DNA of 6,328 nt from Campylobacteraceae bacterium (GTDB taxonomy: Bacteria > Campylobacterota > Campylobacteria > Campylobacterales > Sulfurovaceae): assembly GCA_027056615.1 (NCBI GenBank), contig JALUKJ010000444.1, forward strand, positions 1 to 6,328. Reading direction: 5' to 3'. This document shows positions 1 to 6,245 of this stretch, piece by piece. The stretch's first letter is position 1. Every line of letters starts with the position of its first letter. The notes under the pieces are model-generated. The model searched no databases, was not told the DNA's origin, and worked only from the letters and a program-made list of their open reading frames with translations. Both the position numbers and the translations under genes were made by a program.

Positions 1-137
1 GCTTTAATTAGCCCATAAAGTACCTACAAACGTTGAAAAGTATCGAAGGTTATATAATTTTGCTAACATATAGTTTTCTATAGATATTTATGAACGGATA
101 GAGAGAAATGAAAAAGATAATCTATGGCGAAAGCAAC
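1..137. other. Non-coding stretch, nothing recognised
   Basis: All six frames are broken by stops within a short distance. The longest minus-strand ORF here has 21 codons and no ribosome-binding site. No RNA gene, promoter pair or repeat was recognised. It probably lies between the TPR gene and the next gene outside the window. Confidence 0.5.
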
Positions 138-181
138 TTTTTCCTCGTTCCCACGCAGGAGCGATGGGAACGAGAGAAAAG
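138..181. repeat. REP-like GC-rich palindrome
   Basis: Arms CTCGTTCCCA (144-153) and TGGGAACGAG (165-174) are perfect reverse complements. Inside them, CGC (154-156) and GCG (161-163) pair around loop AGGA, with one unpaired A at 164. Past a bulged A at 175 the stem may extend through TTTTTC/GAAAAG (138-143, 176-181). It is far richer in G/C than its surroundings and lacks a T run on either strand, so it is not a simple terminator. The core TTCCCACGC...GCG(A)TGGGAA resembles palindromes scattered in many bacterial genomes as REP elements or small non-autonomous elements; that link is from memory of the motif and not from a search. Confidence 0.6.
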
Positions 182-199
182 ATAAAAATTGGCGAAGTG

Positions 200-236
200 A
201 AAAAAATTGAGGTTAAAAGCTATAAGCTCTCAACCT
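200..236 (-). terminator. Strong intrinsic terminator of the TPR protein gene
   Basis: On the minus strand, 7 nt after the stop codon, AGGTTGAGAGCT (236-225) pairs with AGCTTTTAACCT (221-210) over 12 uninterrupted base pairs, two of them G-U, around a TAT loop. CAA and seven T (206-200) follow. Confidence 0.85.
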
Positions 237-243
237 AATAAAA

Positions 244-1386
244 CTAAATAAAACTCATCTCTTCACGAAGCATAAAGATTTTCTCTAACACCTTCTCAAC
301 CTGCATTTTATCTTCATAACTATATAAAATTGCTTCTGCCTCATAAAGTGTAATGCTATGTTGTCCATAGTGTTCAACTCCCTCAATAATTGCTGAAGCT
401 AAAATAAAATCATAAGAAGAATCATTATAGTGATTTAACTCTCGGTATAGTTCAATCTGTCTCAAATGAAAATACTTTGCTAAATCCATTCTATTTTGTT
501 GTCGATAGAATGAAGCTAAATTCTTAAATACAAGTGCCACTTCAGAACCATATTTACTGGGATTCTCATCTGCCAATTCTATAAAATGGTTAAGAGCCTC
601 TTTATAGGCTGATAGGGCAGCAGGATAATCAAGTTGCTCCGTATATATTTGAGCTAAATTGTGTAATGTATGTGCTATCATATCTTTATAGCTATGTGAA
701 TCTTTTGAATCAAGATATAAAAGAAGCTCTAACGCAAATAGATAAACCTCTGCTGATTTATTTCTTCTCTTATTTTTAAAATATAGTGTTCCTAAATTAA
801 AAAGTACCATTGCAAGTTCAGGCTTATAGAGGTCATTTTCATCACAAACCAAATCTTTATAGATGTTCAATATATTCATATAGGCATCTTTTGTCTCTTG
901 AACTTTACCCATTGCACTACAGATAATAGATAACTGATGGTAGATATTGAGAACTTTATTCTCAACATTGTGTGCTTTTGAGACAGGTAAATCAAGAAAT
1001 ATATTTAAAGCTTTTGTATAATATTGCTCTGCATCCTTATAACGAAAATCTCTTCGACATAAGTTTCCCAATGCAAAATAGCTGTTGGATATCTTCTCTA
1101 AATCTACTTCTATTTTTTTATCAATAGAGATAGCTTGTTTATAATATTTAATAGCCAAATCATAAACATTCACCTCTTCATACATAATAGCTATGCTCTT
1201 ATAAATTTTAGCAACAAGTGGGAGAAACTTATCTTCATCACCCTCTACCAACTTCTCACTTAATCTTAAGGCATTAAAGTACATCCTTTTAGCTTGTTCA
1301 TACTCACCCTCCTCCATAAATTTTTCTGCCGATTGATTTAGTGTCTTTATCATTATCTCTTCAAGTATTGTCTCCATATTGTACAT
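244..1386 (-). CDS. TPR repeat protein, unknown role
   Basis: This is a 380-residue protein built almost wholly of tetratricopeptide helix pairs, a scaffold for protein-protein contacts. About seven repeats can be placed, starting near residues 13, 57, 99, 144, 190, 235 and 281. Each has the small and aromatic pattern seen in YKEALNHF or YYTKALNIF at the second helix. From the third repeat on the spacing is a steady 45-46 residues, longer than the canonical 34, as in kinesin-light-chain-like TPR_12 arrays with longer helices. There is no signal peptide or membrane segment, and no enzymatic domain is seen. The C-terminal 60 residues are helical but not clearly TPR. The start at ATG 1386 has AAAGGAG at 7 nt; a second in-frame ATG three codons later has no better site. 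The gene seems to be transcribed alone, from its own promoter to the strong terminator at 200-236. Partner unknown. Confidence 0.85.
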   Translation of the reverse strand: MYNMETILEEIMIKTLNQSAEKFMEEGEYEQAKRMYFNALRLSEKLVEGDEDKFLPLVAKIYKSIAIMYEEVNVYDLAIKYYKQAISIDKKIEVDLEKISNSYFALGNLCRRDFRYKDAEQYYTKALNIFLDLPVSKAHNVENKVLNIYHQLSIICSAMGKVQETKDAYMNILNIYKDLVCDENDLYKPELAMVLFNLGTLYFKNKRRNKSAEVYLFALELLLYLDSKDSHSYKDMIAHTLHNLAQIYTEQLDYPAALSAYKEALNHFIELADENPSKYGSEVALVFKNLASFYRQQNRMDLAKYFHLRQIELYRELNHYNDSSYDFILASAIIEGVEHYGQHSITLYEAEAILYSYEDKMQVEKVLEKIFMLREEMSFI

Positions 1387-1418
1387 AATCTAACTCCTTT
1401 AAAATTTCCTCTTAATTT

Positions 1419-1426
1419 ATAATACA
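1419..1426 (-). promoter_or_regulatory. Probable promoter (-10) of the TPR protein gene
   Basis: The minus strand reads TGTATTATAAATT. TATTAT (1424-1419) or the overlapping TATAAA could serve as the -10 box, 32 nt before the ATG. No good -35 box is present. A run of nine A on this strand (1468-1460) lies about 40 nt upstream of the box and could act as an UP-like element. The whole gap between 1387 and 1662 is extremely A/T-rich, so chance matches are easy, and no clear leuA terminator is visible in it. Confidence 0.4.
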
Positions 1427-1662
1427 AATTAAATGTGTAGGAAAAAATAAAAATTGAGCTTTTTTTTTATAATTTTCAAAAGAGATACAATATGTTATAT
1501 TAAAAATAATTATTTAAAATATTATTAAGTCTTAAAAGCATTTAATTTAATATTTTTAAATAAGAATAAACTTGAATTTGATAAAATATAAAAAGATATA
1601 ATTGGTATTAGTTTAAATAAAGGTTAAATATGGTAATTAAATTTTTATTTTTATAAAATCAT

Positions 1663-3222
1663 CTAAACCGTCTGCGAACTATCACTATGACGTTTCTTCA
1701 ACATCCCCTCCATACTAAGGTACGAGTTTAATGCACCAATATAAGCTCTAGCACTAGAGAGCATAGTATCAATATGTAAACCATGACCAATAATCGCAGG
1801 TTCTCTATCGTTAAATTCAACTTTAACAGTTACTGACGCTAACGCATCTTTTCCTTGTGAAACTGATTTGACTTTGTAATCTTTAAGTCTTCCATTAAAT
1901 CCAGAGATTCTATCTATGGTCTTAAAGATGGCATCTATTGTCCCTTCTCCAATACTAGCTTCTACCAACACTTGGTCATCTTTTCGTATCTTGACTACTG
2001 AACTAGGTGTTCCCTCTGAAAAGTCCATTAGTTGTAAAGAGATAAGTTCATAAATCTGTGTTGCTTTAGTCATCTCATTTGTAACTAAGGCTCTTAAGTC
2101 ATCGTCATAAATCTCTTTTTTCTTATCTGCCAAAATTTTAAAACGCTCAAATGAACTATTTAGTGCCTCATCTTCAAGAGTAAATCCTAACTTAGCTAAC
2201 TTATCTCTAAATGCTGCACGTCCAGAGTGTTTACCTAAAACAAGTGTGTCATTTTTAACTAAACCAATAGTCTGGGGACTCATAATCTCATAGGTTTCAC
2301 GATTTTTCAACATTCCATCTTGGTGGATTCCACTCTCATGTGCAAAAGCATTTTTACCTACTATTGCTTTGTTTGGTTGAGGCTCAATTCCTGTAATATT
2401 AGCTATTAATCTACTTGCAGGGTAAATCTCTTTGGTATTAATATTAGTTTTAAAATTATTAAAGACATCACCACGTACCTTAAGAGCCATAACAATCTCC
2501 TCTAACGAGGCATTTCCTGCACGTTCTCCAAGACCATTAATTGTACACTCAACCTGTCTAGCTCCATTCATCACTGCCTCTAGTGAGTTAGCAACTCCTA
2601 AACCCAAGTCATTGTGGTTATGTACTGATATAATAGCTCTACCTTTAGTATACTCACTCATTATACGTACCATCTCACCAATTTCAGAGGGCAATCTAAA
2701 ACCTACTGTATCAGGAAGATTAATAGTTGTTGCTCCTGCTTCAATGACTGCATCACTTATCTCTTTTAAAAATTCTATATCACTTCGTCCTGCATCTTCA
2801 CAGCTAAACTCAATATCTTCTACAAACTCACGAGCATAACTTACAGCTCTTACGGCTCTCTTTATTACCTCATCAGGAGTCATTTTAAGTTTATGCTCCA
2901 TGTGAATTGAAGATGTAGCTATAAAAGTATGAATTCGCTTCATCTTTGCTATAGCTATTGCTTCACCTGCTGATTTAATATCGTTATCAATGGCACGTGC
3001 CAAAGAACAGACTGTAGAGTTGGTTACACGCTCTGCAATTTTAGAGATAGCTTCAAAATCTCCTGGACTAGCAGCTGCAAACCCAGCTTCAATAATATCA
3101 ACTCCCAATTTCTCTAGTTGAATAGCAATCTGTATCTTCTCTTCTGTATTCATCGAAGCCCCAGGGCTTTGCTCTCCATCTCTTAAAGTGGTATCAAATA
3201 TTTTAATAGTCTCTATGCTCAT
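1663..3222 (-). CDS. leuA: 2-isopropylmalate synthase
   Basis: This enzyme condenses acetyl-CoA with 2-oxoisovalerate to give 2-isopropylmalate, the committed step of leucine synthesis, in the cytoplasm. The 519 residues fit the bacterial short LeuA class. The TIM-barrel catalytic domain (about 5-275) carries [13 protein letters not shown] (9-21) with catalytic R14 and metal-binding D15, the metal-binding HNHND (201-205) and the signature [14 protein letters not shown] (229-242). The linker region has [11 protein letters not shown] (295-305). The C-terminal part (about 390-505), including [13 protein letters not shown] (425-437), is the regulatory domain where leucine usually gives feedback inhibition. 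The ATG has AAGG at 8 nt. The upstream leader peptide and hairpin suggest control by leucine supply. leuB, leuC and leuD are not in the window, so leuA appears to stand alone here. Homocitrate and citramalate synthases are related, but the motifs and context favour LeuA. Confidence 0.96.
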   Translation of the reverse strand: MSIETIKIFDTTLRDGEQSPGASMNTEEKIQIAIQLEKLGVDIIEAGFAAASPGDFEAISKIAERVTNSTVCSLARAIDNDIKSAGEAIAIAKMKRIHTFIATSSIHMEHKLKMTPDEVIKRAVRAVSYAREFVEDIEFSCEDAGRSDIEFLKEISDAVIEAGATTINLPDTVGFRLPSEIGEMVRIMSEYTKGRAIISVHNHNDLGLGVANSLEAVMNGARQVECTINGLGERAGNASLEEIVMALKVRGDVFNNFKTNINTKEIYPASRLIANITGIEPQPNKAIVGKNAFAHESGIHQDGMLKNRETYEIMSPQTIGLVKNDTLVLGKHSGRAAFRDKLAKLGFTLEDEALNSSFERFKILADKKKEIYDDDLRALVTNEMTKATQIYELISLQLMDFSEGTPSSVVKIRKDDQVLVEASIGEGTIDAIFKTIDRISGFNGRLKDYKVKSVSQGKDALASVTVKVEFNDREPAIIGHGLHIDTMLSSARAYIGALNSYLSMEGMLKKRHSDSSQTV

Positions 3223-3243
3223 TAGCTTTACCTTATAAATAAA

Positions 3244-3268
3244 ACGTACTATAGACTTTTATGTACGC
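3244..3268 (-). promoter_or_regulatory. Second leader hairpin just before the leuA ribosome-binding site
   Basis: On the minus strand, arms GCGTAC (3268-3263) and GTACGT (3249-3244) pair over 6 bp with one G-U. The 13-nt loop may add AUA/UAU pairs. TTTTATTTA follows, so it could be a second weak terminator or a structure that controls access to the leuA ribosome-binding site, which starts 10 nt later. It begins directly after the U tract of the main hairpin. The function is uncertain. Confidence 0.45.
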
Positions 3269-3308
3269 AAAAAATTATCTAATTTTATCCTATATAGGAT
3301 TAATTAGA
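3269..3308 (-). terminator. Attenuator (Rho-independent terminator) hairpin in the leuA leader
   Basis: On the minus strand, 25 nt after the leader stop, arms TCTAATT (3308-3302) and AATTAGA (3284-3278) form 7 bp. Inside them is the perfect 14-nt palindrome ATCCTATATAGGAT (3300-3287), giving 5 bp with loop ATAT. A small internal loop (A versus AA) separates the two stems. After TAA comes a run of six T (3274-3269). It lies inside the leuA leader with no gene end nearby, so it most likely acts as a regulated terminator of leuA transcription. Confidence 0.75.
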
Positions 3309-3332
3309 AACGCATGAAATGTGATTGTGTGA

Positions 3333-3404
3333 TTATTTTGAAAGAAGCAGGAGGAGAGAAATTTCTTTAGTAGTATTTTTTACTATTCTATGAATATTTT
3401 TCAT
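3333..3404 (-). CDS. leuL: Leucine operon leader peptide, 23 aa, five consecutive Leu codons
   Basis: This is a 23-codon ORF, MKNIHRIVKNTTKEIS followed by LLLLL, then SK and a TAA stop. The five leucine codons are CTC CTC CTG CTT CTT at 3356-3342. The ribosome-binding site AGGAG (3416-3412) lies 7 nt before this ATG; an adjacent in-frame ATG at 3407 would give one extra Met at only 4 nt spacing. The peptide is not expected to have a function of its own. In Proteobacteria a run of codons for the end-product amino acid, close upstream of the first biosynthetic gene, is the mark of ribosome-mediated attenuation; E. coli leuL carries four consecutive Leu codons before leuA. Here the ORF lies upstream of leuA on the same strand and is followed by a terminator hairpin. 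The role is inferred; the ORF, codons and order are seen directly. Confidence 0.85.
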   Translation of the reverse strand: MKNIHRIVKNTTKEISLLLLLSK

Positions 3405-3432
3405 CATCTCTCTCCTGTATTTAATTTTTATA

Positions 3433-3444
3433 AGTATAACCAAT
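3433..3444 (-). promoter_or_regulatory. Promoter (-10) of the leuL-leuA transcript
   Basis: The minus strand reads ATTGGTTATACTT, with -10 box TATACT at 3438-3433. No convincing -35 box is visible at 17 nt (TAATCT). A transcript start near 3426 would place the leader Shine-Dalgarno about 10 nt into the RNA and give a leader of roughly 200 nt before leuA, a usual layout for an attenuated biosynthetic operon. Confidence 0.6.
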
Positions 3445-3460
3445 AATTACTTAAGAGATT

Positions 3461-3483
3461 AAAAAATAGTATCCATCTATTCT
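3461..3483 (-). terminator. Weak intrinsic terminator after the small secreted protein gene
   Basis: On the minus strand the arms AGAATAG (3483-3477) and CTATTTT (3469-3463) can form 7 bp with one G-U pair around the 7-nt loop ATGGATA, and the T run continues to 3461. The 5' arm overlaps the stop codon. The stem is A/T-rich, so termination may be partial. Confidence 0.42.
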
Positions 3484-3632
3484 CTTTCTTTTTTATAAAT
3501 AATATCAGTAGTGTTATGACTATCTATAGCTATTTGTTGAGAAGCTTTAACTTTAGCTACCTCCTCTTTTGCTTGTATTGAGGTAAAAACAACTGCCCCA
3601 AAAACAAAAGCAAACAAAAAAATATTTTTCAT
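3477..3632 (-). CDS. Small secreted/periplasmic protein, 51 aa, unknown function
   Basis: This short gene is easy to miss. It starts at ATG 3632 with AGGG at 8 nt upstream and stops at TAG 3479-3477. The N-terminus is a classic Sec signal peptide: MKN with one lysine, then a hydrophobic core IFLFAFVFGAVVF (4-16), then TSIQA with probable cleavage after A21. The predicted mature part is only about 30 residues, hydrophilic, starting KEEVAKVKAS and ending YKKERE, with no cysteine, so it is not a lipoprotein and has no disulfides. No family is recognised. It follows the methyltransferase by 36 nt and could be read both from the upstream operon and from its own TATAAT box. The good ribosome-binding site, well-formed signal peptide and following terminator-like hairpin argue that it is real. 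Confidence 0.72.
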   Translation of the reverse strand: MKNIFLFAFVFGAVVFTSIQAKEEVAKVKASQQIAIDSHNTTDIIYKKERE

Positions 3633-3657
3633 TATTGTTTCCCTAATTTTTCAGCGA

Positions 3658-3669
3658 ATTATAACCAAT
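3658..3669 (-). promoter_or_regulatory. Sigma70-type promoter (-10) for the small secreted protein gene
   Basis: On the minus strand the sequence ATTGGTTATAATT contains a perfect TATAAT at 3663-3658, starting right after the methyltransferase stop codon. No good -35 box is seen, which is common in Campylobacterota. The expected transcript start is near 3651, about 19 nt before the ATG at 3632. The same sequence with one change, ATTGGTTATACTT, lies upstream of the leuA leader. Confidence 0.6.
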
Positions 3670-4271
3670 TATCTCTTTGCTATCATAAGAAAAACAGTAA
3701 ATTCACGATGTGGTTTTTCAATGGTACTTGCCAACTCAAAATGCATATCTTTAAAACCAACCTCTTTCGCTATCTTTTCTAAACTCTCTTTATCGAATCC
3801 AAAATGAAATACCCCTGTATTATCTGAATGAAAACTGCCATCTTCACTATCTAAATCTGCAATGGCAATAAATCCACCCTCTTCTAACATATTGTAAAAG
3901 ATTCTAAAAAGTGCCTTTAAATCTTCTACATGATGAATAGTCATTGATGATATAATCCCATTAAATTTCTCATCAAGTGTTGTTTTAGTTAAATCTATCT
4001 CTCTAATCTCTGTTTGACACTCAAATTCAGAAGCTTTCTCTTTAAACTTCTCTAACATAGATGAAGAGTTATCTACCATAACAATCTTCTCAACAAAAGG
4101 AGCAATAAAATAACTTAAAAGTCCTGTCCCTGCTCCAAAGTCCATTAACTTCATTGTTGATTGTAATTTAATATTTCTCTGAATAGTTTCAGCAATACCT
4201 CTTGCATTTGCAACGCGTCTTGATTTCATATCCCAAGATTTTGATTTATGTTCAAATAGGTCTCTACTCAT
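3669..4271 (-). CDS. Class I SAM-dependent methyltransferase, substrate unknown
   Basis: This is a 200-residue single-domain methyltransferase of the Methyltransf_11/UbiE-like type. The SAM-binding glycine motif is LMDFGAGTGLLS (42-53). The acidic residue closing strand 2 is D67 in VMVDNS (64-69). SMTIHHVED (109-117) is the motif IV region, and LEEGGFIAIADLD (129-141) is the motif after the helix. The segment FDKESLEKIAKEVGF (159-173) is the usual helix before the last strands. No signal peptide or membrane segment is seen, so it should be cytoplasmic. The start ATG lies inside the end of ftsH (ATGAGTAG, 8-nt overlap) with AAGGA 5 nt upstream, so translation is probably coupled to ftsH. The substrate cannot be told from sequence; small molecules, quinone precursors and protein or tRNA targets all remain possible. 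Confidence 0.9.
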   Translation of the reverse strand: MSRDLFEHKSKSWDMKSRRVANARGIAETIQRNIKLQSTMKLMDFGAGTGLLSYFIAPFVEKIVMVDNSSSMLEKFKEKASEFECQTEIREIDLTKTTLDEKFNGIISSMTIHHVEDLKALFRIFYNMLEEGGFIAIADLDSEDGSFHSDNTGVFHFGFDKESLEKIAKEVGFKDMHFELASTIEKPHREFTVFLMIAKR

Positions 4272-6219
4272 TATTTTCCTTAGAACTTAAATCCTCTTCT
4301 TTATCTTCACTATTTTTCAAGTGAGCCATACGTGACTCCATATTATTCTCTTTTTCAAAAGCAACAATAATCTCTTGCACTTTTTTCCCTTCTATTACTT
4401 CAACATCTAAAAGAACAGAAGCCATATTTTCAATTGCTCCCTCATACTTACGTAAAGTTTTTTTAACAAATTCATAACGGTCATTGAGGGTAGTTTTAAT
4501 ACTATTGTCAATATTTTGTGCCATCTCTTCACTATAGTCATTTGAAACCATTCCTCCACCGAGGAACGAGTTTTGAGAACGAGAAAGTACCATTAGGCCT
4601 GCAACATCACTCATACCATAAACAGAAATCATATCTTTTAAAATAGCTGTAGCACGGTCAAGGTCATTACCTGCACCTGTTGAAATTTCACCTAAAAAGA
4701 CCTCTTCGGCTGCACGTCCACCTAAGAGGACATCAACTTCAGCCATTAATTCATATTTACGTTTTAAGAAACGGTCTTCATCATCTGGTAAATGTAAAGT
4801 GTACCCTAATGCACCCAAACCTCTAGGAATAATAGAAACTTTAGTTACTCTAGTTGAACCTTTAGTAAGCTCTGCCATAAGAGCATGACCACTCTCGTGA
4901 TAAGCAACAATATTTTTCTCAATATCAGAGACTTTTCTGTTTTTACGCTCCAACCCAACAAATGCTCTCTCAATTGCTTCAAGAAGTTCAGACTGTTCAA
5001 TCTTCTTTTTATTTCTACGCCCTGAAAGAAGTGCTGCTTCATTAATAATATTTGCTAAATCTGCCCCTGCCATTCCTGCTGTCTGTTTAGCTACCGTCTC
5101 CATGTCAACATCATCAGCTAACTTAACATCTTTAGAGTGTACTTTTAAAATTGCTAAACGTCCTGCAAAGTCTGGTTTATCTACCAATACTTGTCTGTCA
5201 AAACGCCCTGCTCTTAATAACGCAGCATCAAGTGTTTCAGGTCGGTTAGTCGCGGCTAGAACAATAACAGGAGTATCCGTTCCAAAACCATCCATCTCTG
5301 CAAGAAGTTGGTTTAATGTCTGCTCTTGTTCAGAGTGTCCACCCATTTGTGAATTACTTGAACGGCTCTTACCAATGGCATCAATTTCATCAATAAAGAC
5401 AATTGAAGGTGCTACTTTTTTAGCCTGTTCAAAAAGGTCACGCACACGACTTGCTCCAACCCCTACAAACATCTCCATAAAGCTTGAACCACTTACAGAG
5501 AAAAAAGGAACTTCTGCTTCACCTGCTACAGCTTTTGCTAAAAGAGTTTTACCTGTACCTGGAGGTCCAACAAGAAGTAGACCTTTTGGAATCTTAGCGC
5601 CTAGTTCAATATAACGTTCTGGAAATTTAAGAAAGTCAACAATTTCCAAGACCTCATCTTTTGCCTCTTGAACCCCTTGAACATCATCAAACTTAACATC
5701 TGGACGTTCAGAACTAATAAGTTTGTCGGCTCTTCCTGCACCTAAAATTCCACCCATACCCTTAGACATCTTTTTTGCCAAAAAGAGCCAAATAGCTAAA
5801 ATAACAAAGATAGGAAGAAGCATATTTATATAACGAGCAACTGGTCCTTCTCCCACTTGACCCTCATAAGTAATATTATTGTCTTCTAAAAGAGGAATAA
5901 AGTCCATATCATAAGCAGGAACATTTTTAGCAATATATTTTTTTGTACCTGTTAAATCCATAGCTTCAATCATTGTAGATGTAATCTTTACACTCTTAAC
6001 CTCTTTATTTTTAATTAACTTTTTAATATCTGAATATTTAACATGCTCTACTCTTTTAATTCGTGGGTCACCCATTACTCCTTCTAAATTAGCATCACCC
6101 ATGAACATTTTAAATAAAATAATCATAGTTAAAATAAAAATCCCAAATGCCAACATTGGGTTTTCATTAAAAAAGTTATTGTTCTGCTCACTGTTTTGAT
6201 TGTTATTTTGCGTATTCAT
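4264..6219 (-). CDS. ftsH: ATP-dependent zinc metalloprotease FtsH
   Basis: This is a membrane-anchored AAA+ protease that degrades misfolded membrane proteins and regulatory proteins as a hexamer facing the cytoplasm. The 651 residues are a normal family length. In order they show an Asn/Gln-rich N-terminus (2-20), a first membrane segment (about 22-41), a periplasmic part (about 42-131) and a second membrane segment (about 132-148). The AAA+ domain follows, with Walker A GPPGTGKT (218-225), pore loop FVG (251-253), Walker B VFIDEID (274-280) and a second region of homology ending in GRFDR, with arginine fingers R339 and R342. The peptidase has zinc motif HESGH (441-445) and probable third ligand D519 in GAGND. 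The tail (about 625-651) is charged. All catalytic residues are present. The ATG is preceded by AGGA at 13 nt, a rather long spacing. The gene follows prmA by 26 nt and overlaps the next gene by 8 nt. Confidence 0.98.
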   Translation of the reverse strand: MNTQNNNQNSEQNNNFFNENPMLAFGIFILTMIILFKMFMGDANLEGVMGDPRIKRVEHVKYSDIKKLIKNKEVKSVKITSTMIEAMDLTGTKKYIAKNVPAYDMDFIPLLEDNNITYEGQVGEGPVARYINMLLPIFVILAIWLFLAKKMSKGMGGILGAGRADKLISSERPDVKFDDVQGVQEAKDEVLEIVDFLKFPERYIELGAKIPKGLLLVGPPGTGKTLLAKAVAGEAEVPFFSVSGSSFMEMFVGVGASRVRDLFEQAKKVAPSIVFIDEIDAIGKSRSSNSQMGGHSEQEQTLNQLLAEMDGFGTDTPVIVLAATNRPETLDAALLRAGRFDRQVLVDKPDFAGRLAILKVHSKDVKLADDVDMETVAKQTAGMAGADLANIINEAALLSGRRNKKKIEQSELLEAIERAFVGLERKNRKVSDIEKNIVAYHESGHALMAELTKGSTRVTKVSIIPRGLGALGYTLHLPDDEDRFLKRKYELMAEVDVLLGGRAAEEVFLGEISTGAGNDLDRATAILKDMISVYGMSDVAGLMVLSRSQNSFLGGGMVSNDYSEEMAQNIDNSIKTTLNDRYEFVKKTLRKYEGAIENMASVLLDVEVIEGKKVQEIIVAFEKENNMESRMAHLKNSEDKEEDLSSKENNE

Positions 6220-6245
6220 CTATTTTCTAATTTCCTAATCTTCTT

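Noticed and set aside
4..69. 21-residue minus-strand ORF starting MLAKLYNLRYF
   Set aside because: No ribosome-binding site is seen upstream of its ATG and it is too short to support without conservation data.
1441..1480. A-rich then T-rich stretch around TTGAGC that looks like a hairpin with a T run
   Set aside because: The stem would be nearly all A-T with poor register and lies over 180 nt from the end of leuA. I do not count it as the leuA terminator.
2432..2839. Open frame on the plus strand opposite leuA, 135 codons
   Set aside because: It is antisense to the conserved catalytic core of leuA and has no ribosome-binding site or recognisable domain. It is a shadow of the real gene.
3560..3580. 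Very strong Shine-Dalgarno-like GAGGAGGT on the minus strand inside the small secreted protein gene
   Set aside because: No ATG, GTG or TTG follows at a usable distance. It encodes Glu-Glu-Val at the start of the mature peptide.
4845..5042. 65-codon minus-strand ORF inside ftsH in another frame
   Set aside because: It lies wholly inside ftsH near the zinc-site region. The ftsH frame carries the conserved motifs and this frame has none.
5102..5614. Open frame on the plus strand opposite the ftsH AAA+ domain, 170 codons
   Set aside because: It is antisense to the strongly conserved AAA+ region, with Ser/Arg-rich composition typical of a shadow frame and no family match recognised.
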